This document shows positions 29,219-38,561 of a stretch of 64,000 nucleotides of DNA, piece after piece. The position numbers and the translations under genes were made by a program. Every line of letters begins with the position of its first letter. Positions within the stretch are counted from its first letter, which is position 1. The stretch comes from Planktothrix sp. PCC 11201 (GTDB lineage Bacteria > Cyanobacteriota > Cyanobacteriia > Cyanobacteriales > Microcoleaceae), in contig NZ_LT797711.1 in NCBI RefSeq assembly GCF_900009135.1, forward strand, positions 1 through 64,000, written 5' to 3'. The notes under the pieces were generated by a model. The model did no database searches, was not told the origin of the DNA, and worked only from the letters and a program-made list of their open reading frames with translations.

Positions 29219-30688
29219 ATGAAAAATATAATTTCTCAGCCAGCAAATCCCTTATCCTACAGTATCAAAGATTGGGCAAAGGGATATCTTTCTCAACCCC
29301 ATGAATACGACTATTGGATTGAAGATATTGAAGGAGAAATTCCGACGGAACTAGAAGGAACTCTCTATCGCAATGGCCCAGGTTTATTAGATATTAATGG
29401 ACAAAGTTTTCGTCATCCCTTCGATGGCGATGGCATGATATCTGCGATTCGCTTTACCGAAGGTACTGCCCACTATTGTAATCGATTTGTCAAAACTCAA
29501 GGTTATTTAGAAGAACAAAAAGCCGGAAAAATTCTCTATCGGGGTGTGTTTGGAACCCAAAAAGCCGGAGGATGGTTAGCAAATTTTCTGGATTTAAAAA
29601 TCAAAAATATTGCTAACACAAATGTTATTTATTGGGCGGGAAAACTATTAGCATTATGGGAAGCTGCCCAACCCTATCATCTGGATACCAAAAGTTTAGA
29701 AACTATTGGAATTGATGACTTAGAGGGGATTTTAGAACCCGGAGATGCCTTTTCAGCCCATCCTCGAATTGATCCTAATTGTGAATGGAATGGCGGTGAA
29801 CCCTGTTTAGTCAATTTTTCGATTAAACCGATGTTATCAACCACCATTACAATTTATGAAATTTCTACCCAAGGAAAGTTACTGAGAAAACAGGTTCATT
29901 CTGTACCTGGATTTGCTTTTATTCACGATTTTGCTATTACTCCCAATTATTGTATTTTCTTCCAAAATCCCGTCCAGTTCAATCCCATTCCCTATTTATT
30001 AGGATTATCGGGGGCGGGAGAATGTATTAACTTTCAAACCGAAAAACCGACTAAGATTATTGTGATTCCCAGGGGTAAAAAGGGTAAAATTCAATATTTT
30101 GAAATGCCTTTGGGATTTGTGTTTCATCATGCCAATGCCTATGAACAAGATGATACTTTATTTGTGGATTCTATTTGTTATCAATCCCTATCCCAAATTC
30201 GCCCCAATGAAGATTATCGAGAGACGGATTTTAGTGTATTAGACCCCGGACAATTATGGCGTTTTTCCTTGGGTTTGACCACGGGAAAAATAGAGCGTCA
30301 ACTGATTGAATCTCGCTGTTGTGAATTCCCATCTCTCCATCCAAATTATGTCGGTAGACCCTATCGCTATTTATATTTAGGGGCCGCCCACGATGCCGAA
30401 GAAAATGCCCCCCTACAGGCAATTTTGAAAGTGGATTTAAAAATGAATCAGCGTCAATTATGGAGTGCCGCCCCGACAGGATTTGTCAGTGAGCCCATAT
30501 TTGTGCCGCGGAAAAATGCCATCGCCGAGGATGATGGATGGGTGTTAACGGTGGTGTATAATTCTGAAAATCATCGTTCCGAGATTGTAATTTTGGATGG
30601 TCGTGATTTAGGGAAAGGTGCGATCGCTCGATTACACTTAAAACATCATATTCCCTACGGTTTACATGGAACCTTCGTGCCTTTTTGA
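29219..30688 (+). CDS. Carotenoid cleavage oxygenase (RPE65 family)
   Basis: Non-haem iron dioxygenase family that cleaves double bonds of carotenoids or apocarotenoids. 489 residues. All four iron-ligand histidine contexts are visible in order: FSAHPRIDP, FIHDFAITPNY, FHHANAYEQD and the C-terminal YGLHGTFVPF. EGTLYRNGPGLLDI and HPFDGDGMI near the N-terminus are family landmarks. The substrate (full carotenoid, apocarotenal or another compound) cannot be set from sequence. It follows the BT1 transporter by 10 bp. Confidence 0.92.
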   Translation: MKNIISQPANPLSYSIKDWAKGYLSQPHEYDYWIEDIEGEIPTELEGTLYRNGPGLLDINGQSFRHPFDGDGMISAIRFTEGTAHYCNRFVKTQGYLEEQKAGKILYRGVFGTQKAGGWLANFLDLKIKNIANTNVIYWAGKLLALWEAAQPYHLDTKSLETIGIDDLEGILEPGDAFSAHPRIDPNCEWNGGEPCLVNFSIKPMLSTTITIYEISTQGKLLRKQVHSVPGFAFIHDFAITPNYCIFFQNPVQFNPIPYLLGLSGAGECINFQTEKPTKIIVIPRGKKGKIQYFEMPLGFVFHHANAYEQDDTLFVDSICYQSLSQIRPNEDYRETDFSVLDPGQLWRFSLGLTTGKIERQLIESRCCEFPSLHPNYVGRPYRYLYLGAAHDAEENAPLQAILKVDLKMNQRQLWSAAPTGFVSEPIFVPRKNAIAEDDGWVLTVVYNSENHRSEIVILDGRDLGKGAIARLHLKHHIPYGLHGTFVPF

Positions 30689-30703
30689 AGTTTAGACTCT
30701 GAT

Positions 30704-30748
30704 ACCCTAACAACGGTAAGATCGCTGATCCGCTCGATATGTTAGGGT
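30704..30748. repeat. 9-bp inverted repeat after the oxygenase gene
   Basis: ACCCTAACA (30704-30712) and TGTTAGGGT (30740-30748) are exact inverted copies with a 27-nt loop. There is no T-run on the forward strand, so a terminator role is doubtful. Confidence 0.45.
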
Positions 30749-30789
30749 AAAAACGACAGAATTAGTAGACTCTTTAGCGAGGCAGTCCG

Positions 30790-31818
30790 ATGAAGTTTAG
30801 CATCGTGATTACAACTTATAACCGCATTGCTTTACTGAAACGGGCAATTGATTCTGCATTGAAACAAACCATTCCCTGTGAAGTTGTGGTTGCAGATGAT
30901 AGTTCTTCTGACGAAACAGAAGACTATGTTCGTAATTTATCTGCTTCCTTAGCTCAACAGGGAGACCACCGTTTAGTTTATCATCGCAACTCCAGTAATC
31001 TAGGCCATTCTGCCACGATGAATGCCGGGGTTAAAGTCGCTTCTGGAGAATGGATTAAACCCGTAGATGATGATGATTATTTGGCGGTCAATTGCATTGA
31101 AGAAATGAGCAAAGCTATTGAAACCTATCAAACTAAAGTCAATCAAAATTCATCCTCCCAGGCGGTAATTTGTTCGGTCTCAGCGTCTCAAGTAGACCCT
31201 GACGGTAAAGAATTAAGTCGAACTCGCTTAACCGGCCCAGGCACAGTTTATTATATTCCCCAGGAAGATATTCACTATGGAATGTTATTAGAACAAGTGC
31301 CATTTGGAACCCCGATTCAAGTCGCCTATTCCAAAGAAGCGTTTATCAAATCCGGTGGCTGGGATTCGAGTTTGGATACTAATTGTGATGATATTGATTC
31401 TTGGATTAAAATTTCTCAATTTGGAGATGCAATTTTTATTAATCAGTGTTTAGCCTATCGTACTATTTGGCCGGGAGCTTTTAATCAAAAAATATCCCTG
31501 CAAAAGCGATTAGATACTAATATTTTAATCAAGGAAAAAATCTATAAATTGGTTAATCACAAATATCATATCCAACTCCCTAGCCTTGAACATATTAGGG
31601 ATTATCTTAAACTACATTGGAGTCTTGTGGCGTTAAAAAGAGCTAAAGTTAAAAACGCTATTTGTTTTTCCTCAAAATCCTTGTTTTCTGCTCAAGGTTG
31701 GAAATTATTAATATCTTCTCTTTTAAATCGAAGACAACAATGGTCAAAATTAAAACAAATGTCAAAAGTAGATAAAACCTCAGAAATTTTCGTCAAAAAA
31801 ATAATTTTAATTGAATAA
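30790..31818 (+). CDS. Family 2 glycosyltransferase
   Basis: 342 residues, GT-A fold. The N-terminus FSIVITTYNRIALLKRAID, the nucleotide-binding D36-D37 in VVVADDSSSDETEDY, and the metal-binding acidic run D93-D96 in WIKPVDDDDYLA fit GT2 enzymes that move sugars from nucleotide-sugar donors. The basic C-terminal ~90 residues have no clear membrane segment. Donor and acceptor are unknown. Its stop overlaps the region just before the ABC-2 permease ATG (4 bp apart), so the two are likely one transcript, suggesting export of a glycan. Confidence 0.88.
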   Translation: MKFSIVITTYNRIALLKRAIDSALKQTIPCEVVVADDSSSDETEDYVRNLSASLAQQGDHRLVYHRNSSNLGHSATMNAGVKVASGEWIKPVDDDDYLAVNCIEEMSKAIETYQTKVNQNSSSQAVICSVSASQVDPDGKELSRTRLTGPGTVYYIPQEDIHYGMLLEQVPFGTPIQVAYSKEAFIKSGGWDSSLDTNCDDIDSWIKISQFGDAIFINQCLAYRTIWPGAFNQKISLQKRLDTNILIKEKIYKLVNHKYHIQLPSLEHIRDYLKLHWSLVALKRAKVKNAICFSSKSLFSAQGWKLLISSLLNRRQQWSKLKQMSKVDKTSEIFVKKIILIE

Positions 31819-31822
31819 TATT

Positions 31823-32611
31823 ATGAAACATTTTTTAAAAATAGCTCGAACTTTCCTGTCAACCTACTATGCTTATATGGTTGAATATCGAGCCGAATTG
31901 TTTTTCTGGGTATTGTCGGGTTCCTTACCTTTTATTTTAATGGGAATTTGGATAAAAGCCTCCGAAACAGGTAATATCGGACTTAGTTCTATTGAGTTTG
32001 CTCGATACTTTTTGGCTGCTTTTATTGTCCGACAAAGTAATGTAGTTTGGGTGATTTGGGAGTTTGAAAAAGAAGTAATTCAAGGAAAACTTTCCCCTCG
32101 ATTATTACAACCGATTGATCCAGTTTGGCATCATTTTCTTAGCCATATTGCCGAACGATTTGCCCGTTTTCCCTTTATTATTGGACTAATTATTTTATTT
32201 TTTGCCCTCTATCCCGAATCTTTTTGGATACCCAGTTTAGGACAAACCTTATTATTTTTATTCGTATTAATTTTAGCTTTTATGCTGCGGTTTATTATTC
32301 AATATACCTTTGCTTTATTATCATTTTGGACGGAACGAGCCAGTGCCATTGAACAAATTTGGTATTTACCCTATATATTTTTATCAGGAATAATTGCTCC
32401 TTTAACCGTCTTTCCTCCCTTGATTCGGGAAATAACATTATGGACTCCTTTTCCCTACCTAGTTTATTTTCCTGCTTCTATTATTGTGGGATTTCCCGTT
32501 GATGTATTTCGAGGTTTATTGATAATGTTCTTTTGGGGAATTTTGTTTTTTATACTCAACCGTTGGCTATGGAAACGGGGATTAAAACAATATTCAGGAA
32601 TGGGTGCCTAG
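31823..32611 (+). CDS. ABC-2 type membrane permease
   Basis: 262 residues with six hydrophobic segments, like the ABC-2 permeases of cyanobacteria ([26 protein letters not shown] near the start; [32 protein letters not shown] toward the end). Such permeases need an ATP-binding partner, and none lies nearby. ATG at 31823 is preferred to an in-frame TTG at 31811 that overlaps the previous gene. The cargo is unknown. Next to a glycosyltransferase, a polysaccharide or lipid precursor is a guess. The stop codon's last base begins a repeat. Confidence 0.8.
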   Translation: MKHFLKIARTFLSTYYAYMVEYRAELFFWVLSGSLPFILMGIWIKASETGNIGLSSIEFARYFLAAFIVRQSNVVWVIWEFEKEVIQGKLSPRLLQPIDPVWHHFLSHIAERFARFPFIIGLIILFFALYPESFWIPSLGQTLLFLFVLILAFMLRFIIQYTFALLSFWTERASAIEQIWYLPYIFLSGIIAPLTVFPPLIREITLWTPFPYLVYFPASIIVGFPVDVFRGLLIMFFWGILFFILNRWLWKRGLKQYSGMGA

Positions 32612-32665
32612 TAGTGAGTCCTTCAGGACTCTCTTTCTGGGAGAAAGCCCTAAAGGGCTTACTAC
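32611..32665. repeat. GTAGTGAGTCCTTCAGGACTC double-hairpin repeat
   Basis: Two small palindromes, GAGTCC-TTCA-GGACTC and AGCCC-TAAA-GGGCT, flanked by GTAGT and ACTAC. The same element (shorter spacer) is at 40076-40116. It starts in the stop codon of the permease gene. Confidence 0.85.
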
Positions 32666-32712
32666 GATTAATGGGTTATATTAATATAAATACATCACCA
32701 AAAAAAACAACA

Positions 32713-33147
32713 ATGAGACTACTCCATACAATGTTACGCGTAGGAAACCTAGACCGTTCTCTAAAATTTTACTGCGATATTTTAGGAATGAAACTACTGC
32801 GCCAGAAAGACTATCCAGGGGGTGAATTTACCTTAGCTTTTGTCGGTTATGGCGATGAATCCGATCATAGCGTGATTGAGTTAACCTATAACTGGGGCGT
32901 CGAACAATATGAAATCGGTACCGGTTATGGTCATATTGCCCTCGGTGTTGATGATATTTACGCCACTTGTGAACAAATTAGAGCCGCTGGGGGTAAAATT
33001 ACCCGTGAACCCGGCCCAATGAAACATGGAAACACTATAATTGCCTTTGTGGAAGATCCCGATGGTTATAAAATAGAGTTAATTCAGTTAGGAACTCAGG
33101 GATCAAATTCGGAAAAAGAAACGACTGTTGCGGCTTTAGGTTCTTGA
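32713..33147 (+). CDS. gloA: Lactoylglutathione lyase (glyoxalase I)
   Basis: Converts the methylglyoxal-glutathione hemithioacetal to lactoylglutathione. 144 residues from ATG 32713. Metal ligands align with the E. coli type: His5, Glu56, His74 and Glu122 (contexts [30 protein letters not shown]). A longer in-frame reading upstream runs through a repeat and the permease gene and is rejected. The start matches family members. The last ~15 residues are a low-complexity tail. Confidence 0.95.
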   Translation: MRLLHTMLRVGNLDRSLKFYCDILGMKLLRQKDYPGGEFTLAFVGYGDESDHSVIELTYNWGVEQYEIGTGYGHIALGVDDIYATCEQIRAAGGKITREPGPMKHGNTIIAFVEDPDGYKIELIQLGTQGSNSEKETTVAALGS

Positions 33148-33207
33148 TTTTAAACAATTAAAACCCTTCCCTTAATAGGGGGAGGGGAAAATATTTAAAG
33201 TAAAGTT

Positions 33208-34068
33208 ATGCACCATCCTTTGCTTATAATTTTCGTCAAAGTCACGATTTTTTCTTTGATGTTAGCCATCGGACTCAATCTTTCTTTTGAGAAAATGCTC
33301 TCCTTCTGGCGCAAACCAGCTTTACTATTCCGTGCGCTTCTAGCCGTTGTTGTGTTAGTTCCCCTAGTCGTTATTATCCTGCTAAAACTGTTTAATTTAC
33401 CGCCAGGAGTAATGATAGGATTAGTCCTGCTAGCAGCATCTCCAGGAGCACCTCTGACCACAATGCGAGCGCAAATGGCTGGAGCGAGATTTCGTTATTC
33501 AGCCAGTCTTCAGCTAACCCTAGCTTTACTGGCCGTTTTTATTACTCCTATAACCTTAGCTATTTTCGCCATTTTGTTTAAAGGAATTCCAGAAAACACA
33601 ACGATTTTAGAAGTCGCTGAACAAGTGACTATAGTACAATTTTTACCTGTTATTATCGGTCTTTTACTCCAAAAATATGAGGCTAAATATGTAGATGTGA
33701 TCGCTAAATTTTTAACTTTTATGTCAAATGGTTTGTTTTTTGTATTAGCCATATTACTCTGTATCTTAGGATTCCCTTTATTATTGAAAGTTTGGGGATT
33801 ACCGATGATTGCGATCGCTATTCTGGTCATTGCTTCTCTCGGTATTGGACACACTTTAGGGGGGCCAGATGAGGATAAACGATCAATTCTAGCGATTTCC
33901 TGTATTGCTCGTAATGTCGGTTTGGCTCTATTTATTGCTATTTTGAATAATGTACAACAGCAGGTGATTCCGACGCTGATAGCTTATATAATTTTGGGAG
34001 CCATTTTAGGTGTTCCCTACTCTCTTTGGAATAAGCGAAAATTAGCCTCCTTAACCCCCGAAACCTAA
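33208..34068 (+). CDS. SBF-type (bile acid:sodium symporter-like) transporter
   Basis: 286 residues, about nine hydrophobic segments. SIGNATURES: LNLSFEKMLSFWRKP (family start), LVLLAASPGAPLTTMRAQ (conserved core with S-P-G), and a final ISCIARNVGLALFIAILNN matching the second conserved crossing helix. The family couples sodium flow to uptake of organic anions. Bile acids are not the likely substrate in a cyanobacterium. A DUF202 gene begins 6 bp later, so the two probably form an operon. Confidence 0.8.
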   Translation: MHHPLLIIFVKVTIFSLMLAIGLNLSFEKMLSFWRKPALLFRALLAVVVLVPLVVIILLKLFNLPPGVMIGLVLLAASPGAPLTTMRAQMAGARFRYSASLQLTLALLAVFITPITLAIFAILFKGIPENTTILEVAEQVTIVQFLPVIIGLLLQKYEAKYVDVIAKFLTFMSNGLFFVLAILLCILGFPLLLKVWGLPMIAIAILVIASLGIGHTLGGPDEDKRSILAISCIARNVGLALFIAILNNVQQQVIPTLIAYIILGAILGVPYSLWNKRKLASLTPET

Positions 34069-34074
34069 CCCATT

Positions 34075-34512
34075 ATGAGTCAGCCACCCGTCAATTCAGA
34101 ACCCCCTAAACATCTTTCTAATGATGATTTAGCAGTAGATCGTACCGAAATGGCTAAATACCGCAGTCGGGCGGCCGCAGATCGCACTTTAATGGCTTGG
34201 ATACGCACCTGTCTGTCGTTGATTGCTTTTGGTTTTGGTATCCCCACTATTGTTAGAACAATTGAACAAACCCACCTTCATCCTAATATTGACCCCGTAA
34301 GATTTTCTGTCATTGTTGGACTGTCTTTTATTAGTACGGGAATGGTAGGAATGGCTTTAGGGTTAAGGGAACACCGTCGGTTACTTCAACAAATTCAAAG
34401 CGATCGCTATACCTACGAAGCCTCTTATAGTACAGAAATTATTGGGGTTGCTTTGCTGGTCATTGGGTTAGTTAGTTTTATTGGGGTAATCGTTAAGTCC
34501 CTAATTTTTTAA
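34075..34512 (+). CDS. DUF202 (YidH-like) membrane protein
   Basis: 145 residues with three hydrophobic segments. The DUF202 core AAADRTLMAWIRTCLSLIAFGFGI (R-T-x-L-A-W-x-R-T) is clear at about 30-60. Function is unknown; related domains occur in vacuolar transporter chaperone proteins. It follows the SBF-type transporter by 6 bp. The next gene starts 38 bp on, so the three may be co-transcribed. Confidence 0.85.
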   Translation: MSQPPVNSEPPKHLSNDDLAVDRTEMAKYRSRAAADRTLMAWIRTCLSLIAFGFGIPTIVRTIEQTHLHPNIDPVRFSVIVGLSFISTGMVGMALGLREHRRLLQQIQSDRYTYEASYSTEIIGVALLVIGLVSFIGVIVKSLIF

Positions 34513-34550
34513 TCCTCTTTCGATATAACATAACCACTAAAAACCACCAG

Positions 34551-36047
34551 ATGAAATCAACTTTAAGTTCTTGTTTCAGTCTATTAACAATTTTAGTCGC
34601 CACACCTGCTTGGGCGAGTGCTGTTAATCTGGATTCTGATCCGACGGTATCCTCGGCTTTTTCAGAAGATCAGCATCAGTTTTTGATTAATTCTGATCGG
34701 CATTTTCCCGTAGATCAATATCCGCTTGAATTCAATCCAGTTGCGGTTGAAAAAATGGCGATCGCTCCTTCTCCCTCACAACAATTAACTGAAAAGAATG
34801 CAGAAGATTATAAACTCTCTCAACTAAGTTCAACCTTCTTAAATCATAGCATTAATGCCGCTGATTTACAATCGCCTGAACTGAGAACCATTAATTATGC
34901 GATCGCCCCAGAAACAACTATTCCAAATCCTCCTAATATTGAGGGAAATACACTTAGCCAAAATCCCAATAATATTGTCAATGAATTCCTAGCTGAAGAT
35001 ACACCTAGTTCAACTCCAGAAACTGAACAACCAACGAAAAAACCCGGATGGAGATTTGAAGTTGAACCGATGCTATTTGTGCCCTTTAATATTCAGGGTT
35101 ATGCCATTGTTGGAGAAGGTGCAAGTGTAAATCGAGTTGTTTTAGTTGACTTAATTACGGCTGAAATTACGAATCGAATCTTAAATCAATTACCCAAAGA
35201 TATAATTGAACAAACCGTTAATAGAGTTTTAGAACGTCTACCATTTGATCGCAGTAATACTCGGTTAGAAGACCGCATTGCTCAAGGAGTGCGCGATCGT
35301 TTAAAACAACGGGGAGAAGACCTAACAGCACGTTTAGAAACTCAAATTCGAGAAGGAGTACAAACAATAGTCAATCGAGTTCCTTACGGTCAAGTTCCGA
35401 TTCAAGTTGATTTTAATTTGGGTATAGGAAAAATGCTCGACCTTAATTTTACTAGACTTTTACAGTTAGGAACCCGTTTAGAAGCTTGGAATGGAGATAT
35501 CGGATTAATCTTTCAGGGGGTATATACTGAAATCGGTTTGACGAATAAAGGTTCGCAAATTGATATTGATTTTGATACGGAATTATTAACCTCAGAAATC
35601 TTATTAGCATGGCATTTAGGAACCCTTCCGCTAACATCTGTTAAAGATACCTCAAAACCAAATAATGTCTATCCTTCCCTTGATTTTGAAGTCTATGGAG
35701 GGACTCGTTTTGGCTATCTCGATACGAATTTTAAGTTTAATCCCGGCCCGGAAATTAACTATCGACCGGATTGGTTTGATCCGGCATTAGGAGCGCAAAT
35801 TACACTCAATTTAGCCGATAATCTTAAAATTACAACCAGAGGCGGAACCGCAATTACAGGGGGAAGTGAAGCCCAAGCAAATTGGGATTTATTGGTGGCT
35901 TTAGATTGGCAAATATCGCGGGATTTAACCTTATCTACAGGTTATCGTTTATATCAATTAAAAGTTGAAAAAGAAGGGAATATTGGAACTTCAACGGTTA
36001 AAATGACTTCTCAAGGAATGCGTTTAGGATTAGCTTGGTCTTTCTAG
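34551..36047 (+). CDS. Secreted, probable outer-membrane beta-barrel protein
   Basis: 498 residues. Signal peptide at about 1-22 (hydrophobic stretch then PAWAS). Residues 25-165 are low-complexity and disordered. A region of amphipathic helices follows (NRILNQLPKDIIEQTVNRVL, RLEDRIAQGVRDRLKQRGED). The last ~230 residues alternate polar and hydrophobic residues (VDFNLGIGKMLDLNF, LEAWNGDIGLIFQGVYTEIG) and end in MRLGLAWSF with a terminal Phe, the usual mark of outer-membrane barrels. The name of the family is not recognised. It may act in transport or as a structural protein. Confidence 0.6.
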   Translation: MKSTLSSCFSLLTILVATPAWASAVNLDSDPTVSSAFSEDQHQFLINSDRHFPVDQYPLEFNPVAVEKMAIAPSPSQQLTEKNAEDYKLSQLSSTFLNHSINAADLQSPELRTINYAIAPETTIPNPPNIEGNTLSQNPNNIVNEFLAEDTPSSTPETEQPTKKPGWRFEVEPMLFVPFNIQGYAIVGEGASVNRVVLVDLITAEITNRILNQLPKDIIEQTVNRVLERLPFDRSNTRLEDRIAQGVRDRLKQRGEDLTARLETQIREGVQTIVNRVPYGQVPIQVDFNLGIGKMLDLNFTRLLQLGTRLEAWNGDIGLIFQGVYTEIGLTNKGSQIDIDFDTELLTSEILLAWHLGTLPLTSVKDTSKPNNVYPSLDFEVYGGTRFGYLDTNFKFNPGPEINYRPDWFDPALGAQITLNLADNLKITTRGGTAITGGSEAQANWDLLVALDWQISRDLTLSTGYRLYQLKVEKEGNIGTSTVKMTSQGMRLGLAWSF

Positions 36048-36186
36048 TTTAAACACAAACCCACTGAAACTGATTAAAGGTTTGGCTTATGGATTGGAAT
36101 TTTAAAATTTTAATCCATTCTCTTCCGTACTTAGGAAGGCTTTGATATAATCAGAATATCCAATAATATCTTAAAATTGCATAACT

Positions 36187-36411
36187 ATGCAGACCATCAC
36201 CCTTGAAGTCAGTCCCGAAATTGCCGAAGCTTATCAATTTGCTTCCTTAGAGGAACGTCAACAGATTCAGCAAATTGTTAGCCTTTTACTCAAGAGAGAA
36301 AATGAAAATGATATTGATTTTTTAAGAAAAATAATGGATGAAATTAGCGACAGAGCAATGGCGAGAGGCTTAACACCAGAAATTTTAGAATCAATTATTA
36401 ATGAAACCTAG
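36187..36411 (+). CDS. Small antitoxin-like protein
   Basis: 74 residues: ITLEVSPEIAEAYQFASLEERQQIQQIV (short strand then helix, common in cyanobacterial antitoxins), then an acidic helical C-terminus. The next gene starts inside it with an 11-bp overlap (ATG at 36401), the usual arrangement for a toxin-antitoxin pair. The antitoxin is intact but the partner toxin is cut short. Confidence 0.7.
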   Translation: MQTITLEVSPEIAEAYQFASLEERQQIQQIVSLLLKRENENDIDFLRKIMDEISDRAMARGLTPEILESIINET

Positions 36412-36613
36412 ACAATATTTAGTTTTAGATACCAATATTCTAGTCAGTGCGGTTCTGTCTAAAGCAAGTAAAGCACGTCAAGCCTTAGACAAAGCACAAA
36501 ATATAGGGAATATTTTAATGTCATCTTCTGTCTTACTGGAACTAGAAGAAGTTTTATTTAGACCTAAATTTGACAAATATGTGACTCAAATAGAACAGTG
36601 CGTTACTGCATGA
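36401..36613 (+). pseudogene. Truncated PIN-domain toxin
   Basis: 70 residues: RQYLVLDTNILVSAVLSKAS is the start of a COG1569-type PIN toxin (first acid in LDTN), and LLELEEVLFRPKFDKYV is the conserved middle. It then stops at TGA 36613. Intact members run to about 140 residues and keep a second acidic motif that is missing here, so it should lack RNase activity. No continuation is visible in other frames before the convergent AraC gene, suggesting deletion. Confidence 0.7.
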
Positions 36614-36630
36614 TTCAGCCAGTCTATAAG

Positions 36631-37659
36631 TTAGCTCTCGCCTTCCCATGTTTTTTTCAACGTTTCTGAAGGTAACTCCCCAAATAATTGTTTATAATCC
36701 CTCGAAAAATGCCCCATACTCCAAAATCCCCAATGAGTTGCAATTCCTGAAATTGTAGTTTGGTTAGGATCGCAGGTTTTTAGAGTTCGTCGTACTCCAT
36801 TTAATCGCTTGATTTTGAGATATTCCATCGGACTCATCCCAAACAAATCGTGAACACCATAAGACAATGTTCTGGGACTGGTTTTGACGGCTGTATACAG
36901 ATCTTTTAACGTTAGAGGTTGATCAATATTTGCTATCATAAAATCTTCCACTTCTTTGATCATCTGATAACGTCCCAATTTAGGAATCCCCGAATCAAAA
37001 AAATCCTGATCAAACCGCAGGGTATCAATTAAAAGCGGTAAGCAATCTTCAACGATTAGCTTTTGGGTTTGCAGTTGCTGTAGCCAAGTTGGGTTGGTTT
37101 GAAGTAAATAAAATAATTGTTGTAAGTAAGTTTTAAAATTACTCAGTTTATTGGGATCAATATGAACTATATTTTTATGGAAAAACGTATCATTAAAGGA
37201 CTTGTATTTCATAAGATCGGTGTATTGGTGAAATACATTAGTGCTGACTACAACTATTCCGACTCGACAGAGTTTCTGATTAATAATATAGGTTTCACGA
37301 GTCGGATCTAATCCAAATAAAACCTTCTGATTCAAACGCTGATTATGGGCGATTAATTCTTGATCTTGAGAGGTTAAAAGTGTTCCAAAAGTTAGAGTAT
37401 TTGGGGGCTTATCTCCGACAATTTGCATAGCTTGATTAGCAGAAGCATAGATGAGTTGTAAACAGCCAAATTGAGCGATCGCTAATTCCCCTTTAAATTT
37501 TCCCTGACTGAGTTGATTTGCTGTCAAGTTCCAGGTTTTGAACGCCTCAGTCCATTGATCAAAATCTTCAAATAATTGATGCAAACAAAACGGATTAAAT
37601 TCATCCCTCATCGGGACTATATTTGGGGTAGTCATAGAATATTTATTTTTGTCAATCAC
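36631..37659 (-). CDS. AraC-family transcriptional regulator
   Basis: 342 residues. The C-terminal ~100 residues form an AraC DNA-binding domain with two helix-turn-helices (LTLKDLYTAVKTSPRTLSYGVHDLFGMSPMEYLKIKRL, then ISGIATHWGFWSMGHFSRDYKQLFGELPSE). The N-terminal part is an effector-binding region without a recognised ligand; the length and layout resemble PchR-like regulators. The start is GTG at 37659; ATG at 37635 (MTTPNIV) is nearly as good. It converges on the broken PIN gene, so its target may be itself or another locus. Confidence 0.85.
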   Translation of the reverse strand: MIDKNKYSMTTPNIVPMRDEFNPFCLHQLFEDFDQWTEAFKTWNLTANQLSQGKFKGELAIAQFGCLQLIYASANQAMQIVGDKPPNTLTFGTLLTSQDQELIAHNQRLNQKVLFGLDPTRETYIINQKLCRVGIVVVSTNVFHQYTDLMKYKSFNDTFFHKNIVHIDPNKLSNFKTYLQQLFYLLQTNPTWLQQLQTQKLIVEDCLPLLIDTLRFDQDFFDSGIPKLGRYQMIKEVEDFMIANIDQPLTLKDLYTAVKTSPRTLSYGVHDLFGMSPMEYLKIKRLNGVRRTLKTCDPNQTTISGIATHWGFWSMGHFSRDYKQLFGELPSETLKKTWEGES

Positions 37660-37826
37660 ATTTTAGTAATTGTGTCAATATATTAAGATTGCAAATTTGG
37701 TATACCATCATTTCTAAAATCTTACGATAATATTAGGGGATTTCAGAATTAGGAGGTAAACTAGCTAAAAAGAGGCGACAAAACCCCTACGGGAGTTTGT
37801 CAATAATCTGGTTAATTTGTCATCTT

Positions 37827-38507
37827 ATGGAATGGTCGTTTTTAAGAAACTTTGCAATTACCCTATTTGCCCTTTTAAATCCTTTAGGGATGCTGCCAAT
37901 TTTCATTAGCTATGTGGGTCGTGAGCGACTAGGGGTGCAACGCTGGTTAGCCTTGTTTATTTCTGGCACTGTGTTGGGCTTGCTACTGTTATTTATGTTA
38001 ACAGGCGCATCTGTCCTGCAATTTTTTGGTGTCACCCTGAATTCGTTTCGGATTGCGGGAGGCATCCTGTTATTAATTATCGGGATTAACATTGTAAATG
38101 GAGTAGCCTCCAAGACCACAGAAATTAACGTTACCAAGGCAAAAGAAAGCGATCTAACCCAGGCCCAATCTATCTATCGCCAAATTGTGATCCCGATGGC
38201 GATGCCTTTATTAGTGGGGCCCGGTGTAATTGCCAACGTCATACTTTATGCTAGTGAAGCAGAGGCAAAGAAAGGGAGTGGATTGCTTCTCGGATTAATC
38301 TTAATGACGATTTTAGTCAGTTTCTTCGTGTTCGTTATTCTCTTATCGGGTAGAGAGTTACAGCGCATGATCGGAGATACGGGACTCAGTATTGCTCAAC
38401 GAACTCTTGGACTATTTGTCGCGGCGATCGGTGTTCAATTTATAGTTACAGGTTTAACCAATATCATTGTTGTTCAAATTGTGCCTGAAATTTTGAAACT
38501 CCGATAA
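37827..38507 (+). CDS. MarC-family inner-membrane protein
   Basis: 226 residues with six hydrophobic segments and the MarC/NAAT (UPF0056) pattern: FAITLFALLNPLGMLPIFIS at the start, GGILLLIIGINIVNG in the middle, and PMAMPLLVGPGVIANVILYA in the second half. Function in bacteria is unclear; some relatives carry amino acids. ATG at 37827 is chosen over an upstream TTG (37797) because MEW-x-F starts family members. No strong ribosome site is visible for either. Confidence 0.85.
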   Translation: MEWSFLRNFAITLFALLNPLGMLPIFISYVGRERLGVQRWLALFISGTVLGLLLLFMLTGASVLQFFGVTLNSFRIAGGILLLIIGINIVNGVASKTTEINVTKAKESDLTQAQSIYRQIVIPMAMPLLVGPGVIANVILYASEAEAKKGSGLLLGLILMTILVSFFVFVILLSGRELQRMIGDTGLSIAQRTLGLFVAAIGVQFIVTGLTNIIVVQIVPEILKLR

Positions 38508-38561
38508 AGCTACAGTCGATTACTATATCAATACAATTCTAACTTCAAGGAGAAATAAAAA

